Source of the DNA: Bacteroidia bacterium
Lineage (GTDB): Bacteria; Bacteroidota; Bacteroidia; Chitinophagales; UBA2359
Length of the DNA: 64,000 nt
Assembly (NCBI GenBank): GCA_030427245.1
Contig: JAUHXA010000003.1
Span: 62,001 to 126,000, forward strand
Direction of reading: 5' to 3'
A program made the translations under genes and the position numbers. Shown here in pieces: positions 49,195-58,346 of this stretch; positions within the stretch are counted from its first letter, which is position 1, and the number at the start of each line of letters is the position of its first letter. A model generated the notes under the pieces. It made no database searches. It was not told the origin of the DNA and saw only the letters and a program-made list of their open reading frames with translations.

Positions 49195-50589
49195 CTATTT
49201 CCCAAATGCTTCCTGCAAAACCGCCTGCATCAGCACCTCCGCATCCACCTGACTTTGCCCCACTTGCTTCGATAAGTTTTCACACAACCCCAACAAAGAT
49301 TCTACTTTGGCAACAATTCGGTGTTGTTCGGAGAGTGGAGGGAGGGGGATTACTGTTAATTCAATATCTGTTAATCTGAAGGAGTTTTTTATTCCTCTTT
49401 GTACAGCATTAAATTGTGTTTGACATACAGGAGAAAGGAGAAGAAAACCCCAAAAATGATTTCTTATCTCGTTGATTAATCTAATCATTCCTGTATGCTG
49501 GTTAATATATGCATCTCCAAAATCTTTTGGTATCAAACCCAACATTCCTACATCCCCTGTAATTGACATTAAATAATCATATTCCTGTAATTTGGCTCTT
49601 GCCTCAATTTTTCCAACTGGTAGATTGACATATTGAATATTTGTCAATCGAAGCTCAAGACTTCCTTTTGACAAATTCCCCATTCTAATAAATTTTGCAC
49701 CTTTCTTTGAATAATATTTTGCCCACCCTCTTGAACCACTTGTAATTAGTTCACATATTTCCCCCAATCGACACCAAACCCATCCTTTCGGCAATTCAAA
49801 AGGAATTTCATCTGCTTCAATCGGTGGCAAGGGTTTTTCTTTTTTGATTTTCTTGGCTTTCACCAATGCCGCTTTTTCCGCTTTGATGCGTTGAAGAAGT
49901 TCAGAAGCGGGTTCATCATCGGGGTTTTGTGGAAGAAGTTTTCCTTGAACGGCTTCTTGTAGGATGGCTTGTTGGAGTTGGGAAATTAAGAGCTGTTGAG
50001 TTTTGATGTTATTTGATAAATGAATCCAATTTTTTTCAAAAAAAATGGTTTTTTGAAGTCTATATTTTTCAACTAATTTTTTTTCAATATTATCATTTTC
50101 AATTCCATTCAGCATTTTACCTATTTCAAGCTGAATATTTTTAGAAACAATTGGAATTTGAACATTAGAAATTCTGGATTTACTTATAACAGGTTGCAGG
50201 GAGTTATTAGCATATTTATTTAACTTACAATAATTTAAATAGTGTATTAAGAAATCCAAGTCAAATCTATCATCAATTTTTTTTGCATACAAGGCATTAT
50301 CTGTCACCCAAGAAAAAGGATTAATTTTAAAGGTACATCCACATCTTGCGCCAACTCTTCCAATTCCTAATGTCTGAAAATCAATATTAAAAACATTGTG
50401 AGTTTTATCTGTTTCTCCTCCTCCTCCATAAACCATGTATTTTCCTTCCTCCATTTTTGATTTCGGTAAATTTTTACCGCTTGTCAATTCTATAATATTG
50501 TGAATATCTACCTGTTTTGAAGTATCCAATTTTTGAAAGACCTCTTTGTAGGCTAATTCTAAAACATAATTGGTAAAATATTTTTTCAT
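49195..50589 (-). CDS. hsdS: Type I restriction-modification specificity subunit
   Basis: A 464-residue HsdS. Two target-recognition domains (about 1-170 and 265-425) are separated by conserved helical spacers. Each domain ends in the usual IP motif region (NVQIPIVSKNIQLEIGKML; VIPLPPLSEQHRIVAKVESL). The central helix reads QQAILQEAVQGKLLPQNPDD and its mirror at the C-terminus reads LMQAVLQEAFGK, a typical internal repeat. The first recognition domain is more AT-rich and Lys/Asn-rich than the rest, suggesting domain exchange. Third gene of the hsdR-hsdM-hsdS operon, 18 bases after hsdM. Confidence 0.93.
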   Translation of the reverse strand: MKKYFTNYVLELAYKEVFQKLDTSKQVDIHNIIELTSGKNLPKSKMEEGKYMVYGGGGETDKTHNVFNIDFQTLGIGRVGARCGCTFKINPFSWVTDNALYAKKIDDRFDLDFLIHYLNYCKLNKYANNSLQPVISKSRISNVQIPIVSKNIQLEIGKMLNGIENDNIEKKLVEKYRLQKTIFFEKNWIHLSNNIKTQQLLISQLQQAILQEAVQGKLLPQNPDDEPASELLQRIKAEKAALVKAKKIKKEKPLPPIEADEIPFELPKGWVWCRLGEICELITSGSRGWAKYYSKKGAKFIRMGNLSKGSLELRLTNIQYVNLPVGKIEARAKLQEYDYLMSITGDVGMLGLIPKDFGDAYINQHTGMIRLINEIRNHFWGFLLLSPVCQTQFNAVQRGIKNSFRLTDIELTVIPLPPLSEQHRIVAKVESLLGLCENLSKQVGQSQVDAEVLMQAVLQEAFGK

Positions 50590-50607
50590 GAAATTTCTTA
50601 TATTTAT

Positions 50608-52029
50608 TTACTTCAAAGCCCCTTCAATCTCCGCCAATAAACCTTGACTTTCTGCAAACGATTTTTTCAAACGCTTCAAAACCTCCGCACTACTCGGCAA
50701 TTCCTCCTCCTTCGCCTCATTCGGATTTTTAATATCCAAATCCCATCCCCGTTTTTGAATCACTTCAATCGGCACCTTCCAAGCCTGTTCATTTTCCACC
50801 CGTTTGTTCCACCATTTTTTGAGACCATCAAATTCCTGCACCCGTATTGGTCGGGTTTTGGAGTAAGATTTTTGACCTTTGGGCAGTTGATGTTCGTAGT
50901 ACCAAATCTCTTTGGTAGGCTTGCCTTTGGTGAAAAAAAGCAAATTGGTAGCTACCGTTGCATAGGGTTTAAAAACCGAATTGGGTAAGCGGACAATGGT
51001 GTGCAAATTGCAGTCCGTCAGCCACTTTTCACGAATCCGAGCTTTCACCCCTTCGCCCGTCAGCGAGCCATCAGGCAGCACAATCGCCGCACGACCACCC
51101 GTTTTCAAGTAGCGAATGATGTAGAGCAGAAAAAGATCAGCCGTCTCCCTCGTTTGGTACTTGGCGTTCACCTTCGGCGCATTCGGCAACACGCCCCCAA
51201 AAGGTGGATTGGCGAGAATGATGTCGACCTGTTGTGCTTTTTTGATGTCGGTCAGTTGAGTCGCCAAGGTATCGTGTTCGAGAATGTTGGGTTCATCAAT
51301 GCCATGCAGCAGCAAATTCACCGCACAAAGCGTCAGCGGCAAAGGTTTCACTTCAAAACCTCGCACATTTTCCGCCACCTGTTCGATGTCCTCCACCTTT
51401 TTGCGTTGGGTTTTCATGGCTTCAATCACTGCCGTTAAAAAACCACCTGTCCCACAAGCGGGATCCAACATGGTTTCACCCAATTTAGGCGCAATGATGT
51501 CGCACATAAATTGAGTCACTCCACGAGGCGTATAAAATTCGCCCGACTTGCCCGCACTTTGCAGTTCCTTCAACAAACCTTCGTAGATATTGCCAAACAA
51601 ATGTTTGTCTTTCGTACTGTTGAAGCCAATCTCGTGCACCTTGGTCAGCACCTTCCGCATGATTGTTCCCGACTTCATGTAGTTGTTGTTGCCCAAAAAC
51701 GTTTCTCGAATCAAAAACGCCATTCGGCTGCCGTCCACAGGAATTTCCAGTGTTTGGAGTTCTGGAAACAAAGTATTGTTCACAAAATCCAAGAGCGCAT
51801 CGCCCGTAATTCCCTCTGCATCTGCCGCCCAGTTTTTCCATTTGAGGTGCTCGGGAATCGGCGATTGGTAGTTTTCCTCCTCCAATTCCATGATTTCCTC
51901 CCGACTGTCGAATATCTTCAAAAACAACATCCACCCCAACTGCTCCAAACGCTGGGCATCTCCATTGAGTCCCCTGTCGTTCCGCATAAAGTTTCGGATG
52001 GATTTGATTACGCCTGAAATATTGCTCAT
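50608..52029 (-). CDS. hsdM: Type I restriction-modification DNA methyltransferase subunit
   Basis: A 473-residue N6-adenine methyltransferase. The N-terminal helical domain (MRNDRGLNGDAQRLEQLGWM) is followed by SGEFYTPRGVTQFMCDIIAP. AdoMet motif I is seen as MLDPACGTGGFLTAV near residue 190, and catalytic motif IV as IILANPPFGGVLP near residue 270. AIVLPDGSLTGEGVKARIRE follows. Full length. It methylates host DNA and forms the complex with HsdS and HsdR. It starts 11 bases after hsdR ends. Confidence 0.95.
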   Translation of the reverse strand: MSNISGVIKSIRNFMRNDRGLNGDAQRLEQLGWMLFLKIFDSREEIMELEEENYQSPIPEHLKWKNWAADAEGITGDALLDFVNNTLFPELQTLEIPVDGSRMAFLIRETFLGNNNYMKSGTIMRKVLTKVHEIGFNSTKDKHLFGNIYEGLLKELQSAGKSGEFYTPRGVTQFMCDIIAPKLGETMLDPACGTGGFLTAVIEAMKTQRKKVEDIEQVAENVRGFEVKPLPLTLCAVNLLLHGIDEPNILEHDTLATQLTDIKKAQQVDIILANPPFGGVLPNAPKVNAKYQTRETADLFLLYIIRYLKTGGRAAIVLPDGSLTGEGVKARIREKWLTDCNLHTIVRLPNSVFKPYATVATNLLFFTKGKPTKEIWYYEHQLPKGQKSYSKTRPIRVQEFDGLKKWWNKRVENEQAWKVPIEVIQKRGWDLDIKNPNEAKEEELPSSAEVLKRLKKSFAESQGLLAEIEGALK

Positions 52030-52040
52030 TTGATTTTTTT

Positions 52041-54533
52041 TTAAGCCGTCCTATAAATCTCCGCCTCCAATTCCTTCACCGCCTTGAAATAATTCTCCTT
52101 CCCTCCAAAAATGCCATTCACAATTTCGGGTAAAGTACCGATTTCATTGAAGGGCTTCAAACGGAGAATCTTCGTACTCTCCATGTTTTCAATCCCTTCA
52201 TCCGCATACTTCTCCAAGAGGTTCTCCAAAACCTTTCGAGCCTGTTCGCCATATTTGGTAAAATAGTTGCGTTTTTTGACATTGTTCGCCCGTTCTTTTC
52301 GGGTCAAAGGTGGCATATCATAGGCAACATGACAAATCAAATCGAAAATATCTACATTTTTATCCACCGCACTCTGCAATTCCTTTACCAAAACCCCTTC
52401 CTTTTTGAGTTCTTCCACAAGTGCCAATTTCCGTTTGCTTGAAGTCCATTTGTTCAAAAAATCCTGCAAAGAAGCATATTTTTCTTTGATAAGTTCCTCA
52501 GTATAAACTTTGAGGCTTTTGGTCACGAGTTTTCCTTGATGGTCAAATTGCAGCTCTCGCTCCACCAAAACGGTGACATCAATGCCGTTCACATAGATTT
52601 TTTGTCGAGTGTTCTCAATTTCTCCTGCATTGGGCAGTTTGGGTTTTTCATATTCAGGCGCATCAGAGTCAGAGACATTTCCAGTATGGTTTTCCTCTTC
52701 ATTTCCATTTTCTGTTCCATCCTCGTTTCCTCCAATGTCTTCGCCCCCTTCGTCTTCTGCCGTACTGAGGTCGGTATCTTCCGTAGCCACTTTAATCATC
52801 ACAGGCTCATCGTCAAATTTTGGGTCGGCAAAGAGGTCTGTGACATTCCGAAAATCCAAAATAGTGAAGTAAAACTTGTCGTATTCTTCATCAATCCGAG
52901 TGCCTCGCCCAATGATTTGTTTGAATTCGGTCATGGATTGAATGTTGCTGTCCAAGACAATCAGCTTGCAGGTTTTGGCATCAATGCCTGTGGTGAGCAG
53001 CTTTGAAGTCGTTACAATCACGGGGTATTTTTCTTCGGGATTGGTGAAATTATCCAACTCCAATTTGCCTTCCGCATTGTCGCCCGTAATCTGCATGATG
53101 TAGTGGGCGTTCTTTCTGTAAAGGTCGGTATTGCAGTTGATGAGTTCCTTTCTCATTCGCTCAGCATGGTTAATATCGACACAAAAAACAATGGTTTTGT
53201 TGAAACGACCTGCTCCCTTCAAAAACTCCGTCACCTTTTTGGCAACAATCTTTGTGCGTTCTTCAATCACCAAATTTTTATCGTAATCTTTGGTATTGTA
53301 CTTTCGGTCTGTCACCAAATTTCCGTATTTGTCCTTTTTGTTTCGTTCAGGTCGCCAACCCTCCAAATCCACATTCAAGCCCACCCGAATGACCTTGTAA
53401 GGAGCGAGAAAACCATCGTCAATACCTTGTTTGAGTGAATAGGTATAGAGCGAATCGCCAAAATATTCGATGTTGGAAACCTCTTTGGTTTCTTTGGGCG
53501 TAGCCGTCAGACCAATGTGGGTAGCCGATGAAAAGTAGGTCAAAATTTTTCGCCATTCGCTGTCTTCTCTCGCACTTCCTCGGTGACATTCATCAATGAT
53601 GACCAAATCAAAAAAGTCTTCCGAAAAATCTTCGTAGGGATTTTCCATTCCTTCTTGACCGACCAAACCCTGATACAATCCCAAGAAAATTTCATAGGCT
53701 TTGTCGGCACTGTCAATACCCCGTTTGTTGTTGGAAACCAAGCGTTCCGAACGAACTCCCTCTTCACTTTCATAGGTAACAACCTTCTTTTTGATGACGG
53801 TCATTTTATCACCAAAATGTCTAAAATCGCCTCTACGAGTTTGGTCAATCAAAGCCGTGCGATCTGCCAAAAACAGGATGCGTTTTTTCGTTCCGCTTTT
53901 CCAAAGTCGGTAAATGATGTTGAAAGCCGTATAAGTTTTGCCTGTTCCCGTTGCCATCGTCAGCAAAATGCGCTGTTGCCCTTGTGCAATTGCTTCAATG
54001 GTTTTATTGATGGCAATTTGTTGGTAGTAGCGAGGAGTTCTTCCGCCACGGGTCACAAAATAATCTTGCAGAACAATTGCAGTATCTTCATCCCCAATGT
54101 TTTTGAAGCGTTTGTAGTACCTCCACAAAGTATCGGGAGAGGGAAATTCATCGGGAGACAATTCTCTTTCAATGGGTTCGCCTTGTTCCGCAGCTTTGTT
54201 GTGAAACACAAAACCATCGCCATTGCTGCTAAACACAAACAAAATGTCCAATGCTTTTGCATAAGCCAAAGCCTGCTGCATACCTGAACCAATACTGTGG
54301 TTGTTGTCTTTTGCTTCAACAACTGCAATCGGAATATTGGGCTTCAAGTAGAGGATATAATCGGCTCGTTTTCTCTTCCCCCTTGCATGTATCCTTCCTT
54401 TGACGATGATTTTACCATCCGTAAAAAACACCTCTCGCCCAATTTGAGCTTCTTTCCAACCTGCTTTGAGTATGTCAGGCGTAATGAATTTGGCGCGAAT
54501 ATCTGCTTCGGAAAGTTGTTTTTTCGACTGCAT
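52041..54533 (-). CDS. hsdR: Type I restriction endonuclease subunit R
   Basis: An 830-residue motor-nuclease when started at the ATG MQSKKQLSEADIRAKF (54533); another ATG is adjacent at 54536, and a more distant TTG at 54611 is unlikely. The N-terminal PD-(D/E)xK nuclease is seen as KRKRADYILYLKPNIPIAVV followed by EAKDNNHSIGSGMQQA. The SF2 motor has Walker A TMATGTGKTYTAFNI near residue 195, the DECH box VIIDECHRGSAREDSEWRKI, the SAT-like GLTATPKETKE and the QIIGRGTRIDEEYDK motif VI. An acidic linker rich in Glu, Asp, Gly and Asn sits near residues 600-650. All motifs are intact, so the operon looks functional. It is the first gene of the unit. Confidence 0.95.
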   Translation of the reverse strand: MQSKKQLSEADIRAKFITPDILKAGWKEAQIGREVFFTDGKIIVKGRIHARGKRKRADYILYLKPNIPIAVVEAKDNNHSIGSGMQQALAYAKALDILFVFSSNGDGFVFHNKAAEQGEPIERELSPDEFPSPDTLWRYYKRFKNIGDEDTAIVLQDYFVTRGGRTPRYYQQIAINKTIEAIAQGQQRILLTMATGTGKTYTAFNIIYRLWKSGTKKRILFLADRTALIDQTRRGDFRHFGDKMTVIKKKVVTYESEEGVRSERLVSNNKRGIDSADKAYEIFLGLYQGLVGQEGMENPYEDFSEDFFDLVIIDECHRGSAREDSEWRKILTYFSSATHIGLTATPKETKEVSNIEYFGDSLYTYSLKQGIDDGFLAPYKVIRVGLNVDLEGWRPERNKKDKYGNLVTDRKYNTKDYDKNLVIEERTKIVAKKVTEFLKGAGRFNKTIVFCVDINHAERMRKELINCNTDLYRKNAHYIMQITGDNAEGKLELDNFTNPEEKYPVIVTTSKLLTTGIDAKTCKLIVLDSNIQSMTEFKQIIGRGTRIDEEYDKFYFTILDFRNVTDLFADPKFDDEPVMIKVATEDTDLSTAEDEGGEDIGGNEDGTENGNEEENHTGNVSDSDAPEYEKPKLPNAGEIENTRQKIYVNGIDVTVLVERELQFDHQGKLVTKSLKVYTEELIKEKYASLQDFLNKWTSSKRKLALVEELKKEGVLVKELQSAVDKNVDIFDLICHVAYDMPPLTRKERANNVKKRNYFTKYGEQARKVLENLLEKYADEGIENMESTKILRLKPFNEIGTLPEIVNGIFGGKENYFKAVKELEAEIYRTA

Positions 54534-54774
54534 CATGGGTTCTGTACTGACTAATGGATTGTTAGGATGGAATGTTTTACGACTAACGTATAAACAAACG
54601 CAATGATGCAAATATACAAATTGATTTTATCTATCATCTCCTTTATTATTTGTATTTCTACAAAAATCTTAACAGTAAAAAATACCCCTTATGAAAAGTC
54701 TTATTGACGTTTTTTGAAAATAACAAACAAAATAATTAGCACAAAAAACCAAACCCCATTCCCCTCCAAATCCC

Positions 54775-54782
54775 TATCTTTG
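54775..54782 (+). promoter_or_regulatory. TAnnTTTG -7 box before the BNR gene
   Basis: TATCTTTG is an exact consensus match, 32 bases before the ATG. Confidence 0.45.
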
Positions 54783-54814
54783 GCCTCATTTTCCAAAACA
54801 AGCAAATACAAACT

Positions 54815-57800
54815 ATGCGATTCACCTTTTACACAACCCTATTTCTAATACTAATCATCTTCAATCTCGATGCTCAAGCCCAAAAAATTGACATCAAAAA
54901 ACAATTGAAGGGCATGAAAATGAGAAGCATCGGTCCCGCAGGAATGAGCGGACGAGTCACCTCCATAGATGTCGACCTCAACAATCCAAGCACCATTTTT
55001 ATCGGAACAGCATCAGGTGGCGTTTGGAAATCAGTAAGCGGTGGCATTGAATGGAAACCCGTTTTTGACGACCAGCCTATGCAGTCCATTGGCGCAGTAG
55101 CCATTGACCAAACCAATACAGGCATCGTCTGGGCAGGCGCAGGAGAAGGAAATCCCCGAAATTCGCTCAACAGTGGAAACGGTATCTACAAAAGTCTGGA
55201 TGGCGGCAAAAGCTGGAAACATCTCGGCTTAGAAAAAACAAAACTCATTCACCGAATCCTCATCGACCCCAACAATTCCGACATCGTATATGTAGCAGCA
55301 TTGGGTTCGGCTTGGGGCGAAAATCCTGAAAGAGGTGTGTATAAAACCACCGATGGCGGCAAAACTTGGGACAAAATCTTGTATGTCAACACCAAAACAG
55401 GTTGTGCCGATTTGGTCATTGACCCCTCCAATCCCAACAAAATCATTGCAGCCATGTGGGAATATGGTCGCAAACCTTGGACCTTCAATTCGGGTGGCGA
55501 AGGTTCTGGAATGTACATCACCCACGATGGCGGCAAAACTTGGAAGCAACGCACCGACAAAGACGGTTTGCCCAAAGGAAATTTGGGAAGAATGGGTTTG
55601 GCTTTCGCTCCCTCCAATCCCAAAATCATCTATGCACTCGTTGAAGCCAAGAAAAACGCTTTATACAAAAGCACAGACGGAGGCTTCAAATGGAAGGAAG
55701 TGGGCAGTAAAAATGCAGGAAATCGCCCATTTTACTATGCCGACATCTTTGTCGACCCCCAAAACGAAAACCGCATTTACAGCCTTCACTCAGTCGTCAC
55801 CAAAAGCGAAGATGGCGGAAAGACTTTTGAGACTATGATTCCCTACTACGATGTGCATCCCGATTACCACGCTTTTTGGGTCAATCCTACCAACCCACAT
55901 CACCTAATGATTGGCAACGATGGCGGAATGGCCATCTCACAAGACCGAGGCGAAAACTGGCGATTTGTTGAAAATTTACCACTTGCCCAATTTTACCACA
56001 TCAACTACGACATGGACATTCCCTACAATATTTATGGAGGAATGCAAGACAACGGCTCATGGGTCGGTCCCGCTTATGTTTGGAAACAAGGTGGAATCCG
56101 CAACACAGATTGGAGAGAATTGGTATTTGGCGATGGCTTTGATGTCGTGCCAAGACCTGACAACAGCCGATACGGATACGCCATGTATCAAGGCGGAAAC
56201 GTCTATTACTACGACCGAGAAACAGGCTTCAATACCTACGTCCAACCCAATCACCCCGAAGGCAAAGAACTGCGCTTCAATTGGAATGCAGCTATCGCCC
56301 AAAATCCCTTCCACGATTGCGGTATATACTTTGGAAGTCAACACCTCCACAAAAGCTTGGACTGCGGCAAAACCTGGGAACTCCTTTCTCCCGATTTGAC
56401 CACCAACGACACCACCAAACAACAACAAGCCAAAAGTGGCGGTTTGACGATTGACGCTACCCGTGCCGAAAACTTCACCACCATTATTTCCATCGCTCCA
56501 AGTCCTGTGGACGAAAAAGTGATTTGGGTCGGTACAGACGATGGCAACCTTCAATTGACCAAAGATGGCGGCAAAAACTGGACAAACTTGGCGAGCCGTC
56601 TATCGGGTCTGCCCAAAGGTAGCTGGATGGCACAGATTGAAGTATCGAAAAAGAATGCGGGTGAAGCCTTTGTTGTAGCCAACGATTACCGCCGAAACAA
56701 TTGGAAACCTTATGTTTACCACACCACTGATTACGGCAATTCTTGGAGACGTATTGCAGACGAGAACAAAGTGGAAGGTCATGCGATGTCAATTGTCCAA
56801 GACCCTATTGAGTCCAAATTGTTGTTTTTGGGAACAGACTATGGCTTGTATGTCACCATTGATGGCGGCACCAACTGGAACAAATGGATGCACAATTATC
56901 CTTCGGTCACAACGGCTGACATGAAAATTCACCCAAGAGAACACGACCTCATCATTGGTACATTTGGACGAGCTGCCTACATCTTGGACGACATTCGACC
57001 GCTTCGAGAATTGGCACAAAACCGAGCCAACATCTTCCAAAAAGACTTTCATGTTTTTGAAGCACCCGACGCTTATTTGGTGAGTTACCGTTCGGTAGAT
57101 GGTGTGCGTTTTGGGGCAGATGCCCACTTCAAAGGACAAAACAGAGGGTATGGGGCGATGCTTAGTTTTTGGGCGAATGTGAAAGAAGAACCCAAGAAAA
57201 AAGAAAGCGAAAGTGATAAAAAAGACAGCAAATCAAATGCTAAAAAAGGCAAGAAAAAAACCAAGACTTCTACTGTGATAGAGAAAACAGCGGAAATGGA
57301 AGAGGGCGCAAAAAAAGACGACAAAGCTGCAAAAGCAAAGAAAAAGAAGGACGATAAGAAGGTTTACATTGCAGTTTTTGACGAAAAAGGAGACACGGTT
57401 CGCAATTATGCTGCAAAAATCGACACAGGCTTCAATCGCATCTATTGGAATCTAAGCGAAAACGGTGTACGTTTTCCTTCCAGAAACGATCCAAAACCAG
57501 ATGCCAATCCACCAAGTGGAGGGCAGGTTTTGCCGGGTTCTTATAAGATTGTTATGGAATGGAAGGGGCACAAAGATTCTACTTCGGTGCAAGTAAAATT
57601 AGACCCAAGAGGTACAACGACTTTGGAACAGGTGAAAGCTCAAAAAGCAGCAACAGAGACATTCATTCCCTGGATTGAGAAGGCAACCAAAGGTTTTGAC
57701 CAATTGAAGCAAGCGGAAAAAACGATGGATGTAATTGCCAAACAATTGAAGTTTGCGGAAGTGGAAGATACCCTTCAAAAAAAGGTTGCAGACAAAGCAA

Positions 57801-58114
57801 AGGTTGTAAAAGACAGCATTGCGAATATGATGAAGGTCTATATGTTGCCGAAAGGACTGAAGGGAATTCATGGCGCTACACCTACGCTGAATGGTACTTT
57901 GTATCGAGCGATTTCGTTTATTGGTGATGCCAATGGTGCGCCTCAATCGAATGCAATCTATGCTGTGGATAAAGCGAAAAAAGAAATTACCGCCATCATC
58001 GAACGCATCAATGCTTTCTTTGGAGAGTCGGGCTTGTGGCAAGAATATCAAGCGGAAGTGGATAAGGTGGAGTATAGTTTGTTTAAGGAGGTGAAGGAGA
58101 TTGAGTTGGAGTAA
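54815..58114 (+). CDS. Large BNR/sortilin-type repeat exoprotein
   Basis: A 1099-residue secreted protein with a signal peptide (cut after NLDAQAQ, about residue 22). From about 35 to 760 it is a double beta-propeller of VPS10/BNR repeats with recurring Asp-box motifs (KSVSGGIEWKPV, KSLDGGKSWKHL, KTTDGGKTWDKI, THDGGKTWKQ, STDGGFKWKEV). A Lys/Glu-rich low-complexity insert at about 790-850 is followed by a C-terminal domain (KVYIAVFDEKGDTVRNYAAK) and a helical end. Such proteins are often labelled glycosyl hydrolases, but no catalytic residues can be named here. It has no T9SS tail. Confidence 0.87.
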   Translation: MRFTFYTTLFLILIIFNLDAQAQKIDIKKQLKGMKMRSIGPAGMSGRVTSIDVDLNNPSTIFIGTASGGVWKSVSGGIEWKPVFDDQPMQSIGAVAIDQTNTGIVWAGAGEGNPRNSLNSGNGIYKSLDGGKSWKHLGLEKTKLIHRILIDPNNSDIVYVAALGSAWGENPERGVYKTTDGGKTWDKILYVNTKTGCADLVIDPSNPNKIIAAMWEYGRKPWTFNSGGEGSGMYITHDGGKTWKQRTDKDGLPKGNLGRMGLAFAPSNPKIIYALVEAKKNALYKSTDGGFKWKEVGSKNAGNRPFYYADIFVDPQNENRIYSLHSVVTKSEDGGKTFETMIPYYDVHPDYHAFWVNPTNPHHLMIGNDGGMAISQDRGENWRFVENLPLAQFYHINYDMDIPYNIYGGMQDNGSWVGPAYVWKQGGIRNTDWRELVFGDGFDVVPRPDNSRYGYAMYQGGNVYYYDRETGFNTYVQPNHPEGKELRFNWNAAIAQNPFHDCGIYFGSQHLHKSLDCGKTWELLSPDLTTNDTTKQQQAKSGGLTIDATRAENFTTIISIAPSPVDEKVIWVGTDDGNLQLTKDGGKNWTNLASRLSGLPKGSWMAQIEVSKKNAGEAFVVANDYRRNNWKPYVYHTTDYGNSWRRIADENKVEGHAMSIVQDPIESKLLFLGTDYGLYVTIDGGTNWNKWMHNYPSVTTADMKIHPREHDLIIGTFGRAAYILDDIRPLRELAQNRANIFQKDFHVFEAPDAYLVSYRSVDGVRFGADAHFKGQNRGYGAMLSFWANVKEEPKKKESESDKKDSKSNAKKGKKKTKTSTVIEKTAEMEEGAKKDDKAAKAKKKKDDKKVYIAVFDEKGDTVRNYAAKIDTGFNRIYWNLSENGVRFPSRNDPKPDANPPSGGQVLPGSYKIVMEWKGHKDSTSVQVKLDPRGTTTLEQVKAQKAATETFIPWIEKATKGFDQLKQAEKTMDVIAKQLKFAEVEDTLQKKVADKAKVVKDSIANMMKVYMLPKGLKGIHGATPTLNGTLYRAISFIGDANGAPQSNAIYAVDKAKKEITAIIERINAFFGESGLWQEYQAEVDKVEYSLFKEVKEIELE

Positions 58115-58235
58115 TGAACGGCTGGCGATGGACGGTCGCTTCGCTGTGATTTCTAATTTTATTTTTATAAAATATTTATACTATACATAAAAACACATTG
58201 CTTTCAATACAGTGTAACAGAAGTTTCTTTAGATA

Positions 58236-58278
58236 GTGAGGTGTAATCTTCGGAAGAATGGAGAAGATTACATCTCAC
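58236..58278. other. Long hairpin in intergenic region
   Basis: 16-base arms (GTGAGGTGTAATCTTC and a near complement; the single deviation is a G-U wobble) with an 11-base loop. It lies between the BNR gene stop and the convergent FG-GAP gene stop. There is no T-tract, so it may be a 3' end barrier or a remnant of an element. Confidence 0.5.
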
Positions 58279-58346
58279 TGTCGATCTTGAGAGCCTGCCT
58301 CGAAACCTTATATTATTTTTGTTTTCTATTTGTATTCATCTTATTT

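Noticed and set aside
53583-54287. 234-codon plus-strand frame opposite hsdR
   Set aside because: It is antisense to conserved helicase and nuclease motifs and has no homology of its own that I recognise.
54534-54611. Upstream TTG start for hsdR
   Set aside because: It would add 26 residues unlike HsdR N-termini; the paired ATG codons at 54536 and 54533 precede the conserved SKKQLSEADIR start.
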